A stretch of 64,000 nucleotides of DNA from Neptuniibacter sp. 1_MG-2023 (GTDB lineage Bacteria > Pseudomonadota > Gammaproteobacteria > Pseudomonadales > Balneatricaceae). Of this stretch, positions 62,861 to 64,000 are shown one piece after another. Numbering within the stretch: position 1 is the first letter of the stretch; every line of letters begins with the position of its first letter. The stretch spans positions 62,001 through 126,000 of the forward strand of contig NZ_JAUOQR010000008.1 in the NCBI RefSeq assembly GCF_030547185.1, read 5' to 3'. The notes below the pieces were generated by a model. The model was given only the letters and a program-made list of their open reading frames with translations. It made no database searches and was not told the DNA's origin. Both the position numbers and the translations under genes were made by a program.

Positions 62861-64000
62861 ATGACAAACGAGTACCGCCCCATTTTCAATCGCAAATATC
62901 TTGTAGGCTTAGTATGGTTCAGCCTCATCGCCATTCTTATTCTTTCATCTATGGGACCCGGTGCGGTTAAGTATCACAGCATCGAAAACAACGACAGTAA
63001 AACCATCTATTGGATGGAACTGGACGACCAACCGATGCAGCTGGTTTTTCTTTTAGCTACTCAGCCAGCGCTCAATAATACTCAGCAACAACTTCAGCAA
63101 TTAAAAAGCTTAATTTTACAGCAACGCTTACGGGCATTAGCCAGCCCCACCTATAGCTATAACGTCAATCCTAAGCAAGACCGTATCGAAGTTACTTTAT
63201 CTTGGGCTAGTGGCCAACCATTACCAGAGCTCAACACTATATGGAAAACCCTAAATAAGCCGGTTGATAGTGTTCGCTGGAAGGAGCCGTTTACAAAAAT
63301 TCAGGCACGTTACTATTTAGCTGATCAATCAGAAGAACAAAAATTGATTAACTATTTCTATCAACAGCTCCAACCCAGCAATAATACTGCCGTACTCAGT
63401 CTGCTTAACGACTCCTATCTTGGGTTATTTGACGCACCTATATTTGCTATCAGTGGAGAGGATGCGGAGGATTATGTTGAGGTTATTGAGGAGCAACTAC
63501 CACACTCGCTACAATCACACCAAACCCAAAAAGCTCAAATTAAGAGCGCCGCGCTGGTTCGCGAACAAAGCCTAGGAGATAGATTCCGTTTACTGCTTGG
63601 GCAATCTCTTCCTCCGCGAGCATCACAGGACTTTGTTACACACCGCATTACCGCTCAAGTCGTGCAAGATCTACTGACCGAATACAAAGAACAACACAAA
63701 CTAAACTTCCGCATTCTCTGGGCTTCCCTCAAGGATATAGGTTTTCAGGCGCTTATTTTTGAAGGCGATCAGAACCCCGAGCCTATTCTGCCTCAACTAC
63801 AGCAACAGATTAATGAGGATTTAGTTGAGCAGAGTAAAAACCGACTCGCAGCAAACTGGCAAGAACGTATGCGTGACAATATGAACCAAGTCACCGCTTT
63901 GAGCTTAATCGCTTTTTATCAGCTGCCAACTGATACAATGGAAATCTATATTGATCAGATTCTAGATCAAGACGCGGATGATATTATTAAGCAGACACAG
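62861..64000 (+). CDS. M16 peptidase-like protein, N-terminal part (partial)
   Basis: The frame opens at ATG 62861 and stays open for 380 codons to the right edge. It has an N-terminal membrane anchor or signal helix (about 14-32, LVGLVWFSLIAILILSS) and then a soluble domain with M16-like strands (MELDDQPMQLVFLL). I see no HxxEH zinc motif in the visible part, so this may be an inactive M16 partner of the kind that sits beside ftsY in pseudomonads and relatives, usually with an active M16 gene next door. The rest of the gene lies beyond the window. Confidence 0.65.
   Translation, partial: MTNEYRPIFNRKYLVGLVWFSLIAILILSSMGPGAVKYHSIENNDSKTIYWMELDDQPMQLVFLLATQPALNNTQQQLQQLKSLILQQRLRALASPTYSYNVNPKQDRIEVTLSWASGQPLPELNTIWKTLNKPVDSVRWKEPFTKIQARYYLADQSEEQKLINYFYQQLQPSNNTAVLSLLNDSYLGLFDAPIFAISGEDAEDYVEVIEEQLPHSLQSHQTQKAQIKSAALVREQSLGDRFRLLLGQSLPPRASQDFVTHRITAQVVQDLLTEYKEQHKLNFRILWASLKDIGFQALIFEGDQNPEPILPQLQQQINEDLVEQSKNRLAANWQERMRDNMNQVTALSLIAFYQLPTDTMEIYIDQILDQDADDIIKQTQ

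Overview
The window reads as a chromosomal segment of a marine gammaproteobacterium, most like the Oceanospirillales (Neptunomonas, Neptuniibacter, Amphritea or Marinomonas type). This placement is inference from gene order and protein style: rpoH-ftsX-ftsE-ftsY, ygiF-glnE, waaF-waaC, glnK-amtB, a separate rep gene, a moderately AT-rich base composition and many c-di-GMP proteins. No phage, insertion sequence, CRISPR array or rRNA operon is visible. Most of the window is ordinary core genome with a few accessory patches.

Layout. 1-3.3 kb: the end of alanine dehydrogenase, two small membrane proteins and a PepSY/PhoP-PhoQ-like signalling operon. 3.3-11.3 kb: nitrogen and amino-acid metabolism (argA, argE, ygiF-glnE, ilvE). 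11.6-15.4 kb: LPS core building (phosphoethanolamine transferase-like protein, waaF, waaC). 15.5-22.3 kb: a zinc-sensing diguanylate cyclase, tRNA-Thr, an alcohol dehydrogenase/quinone oxidoreductase behind an operator-like promoter, and an RND efflux pair. 22.3-37.4 kb: the accessory-looking part, with an unrecognised three-gene membrane/periplasmic operon, two c-di-GMP proteins, a cold-shock gene, an SDR/LysR pair, a YegP-like protein, small orphan ORFs, a nuclease-like protein with two N-terminal repeats, and tRNA-Arg beside a GC-rich repeat. 37.6-45.8 kb: cytochrome c5, rep, a pseudo-receiver GGDEF-EAL protein, comM, a degenerate GGDEF-EAL protein and ubiK. 46-48.3 kb: glnK-amtB plus a second PII gene, with a visible NtrC site and sigma-54 promoter. 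48.4-51.5 kb: a further GGDEF-EAL protein and an orphan solute-binding protein. 51.5-55.4 kb: cpxA-cpxR divergent from two tandem cpxP copies, each with its own CpxR box. 56-64 kb: trmB, thiG-thiS, a DUF423 protein, rpoH, ftsX-ftsE-ftsY, a 44-residue membrane protein and the start of an M16 peptidase-like protein.

How the parts work together. Nitrogen control is strongly represented: glnE modifies glutamine synthetase, two PII proteins and AmtB sense and import ammonium, and the promoter elements tie the glnK operon to NtrC. Envelope stress control is the second theme, with CpxRA and duplicated CpxP, LPS core enzymes, RpoH and FtsEX. The third is c-di-GMP: six proteins with GGDEF and/or EAL domains lie between 15.5 and 50.5 kb. 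They range from apparently intact to clearly degenerate, so some are likely enzymes and others sensors or scaffolds.
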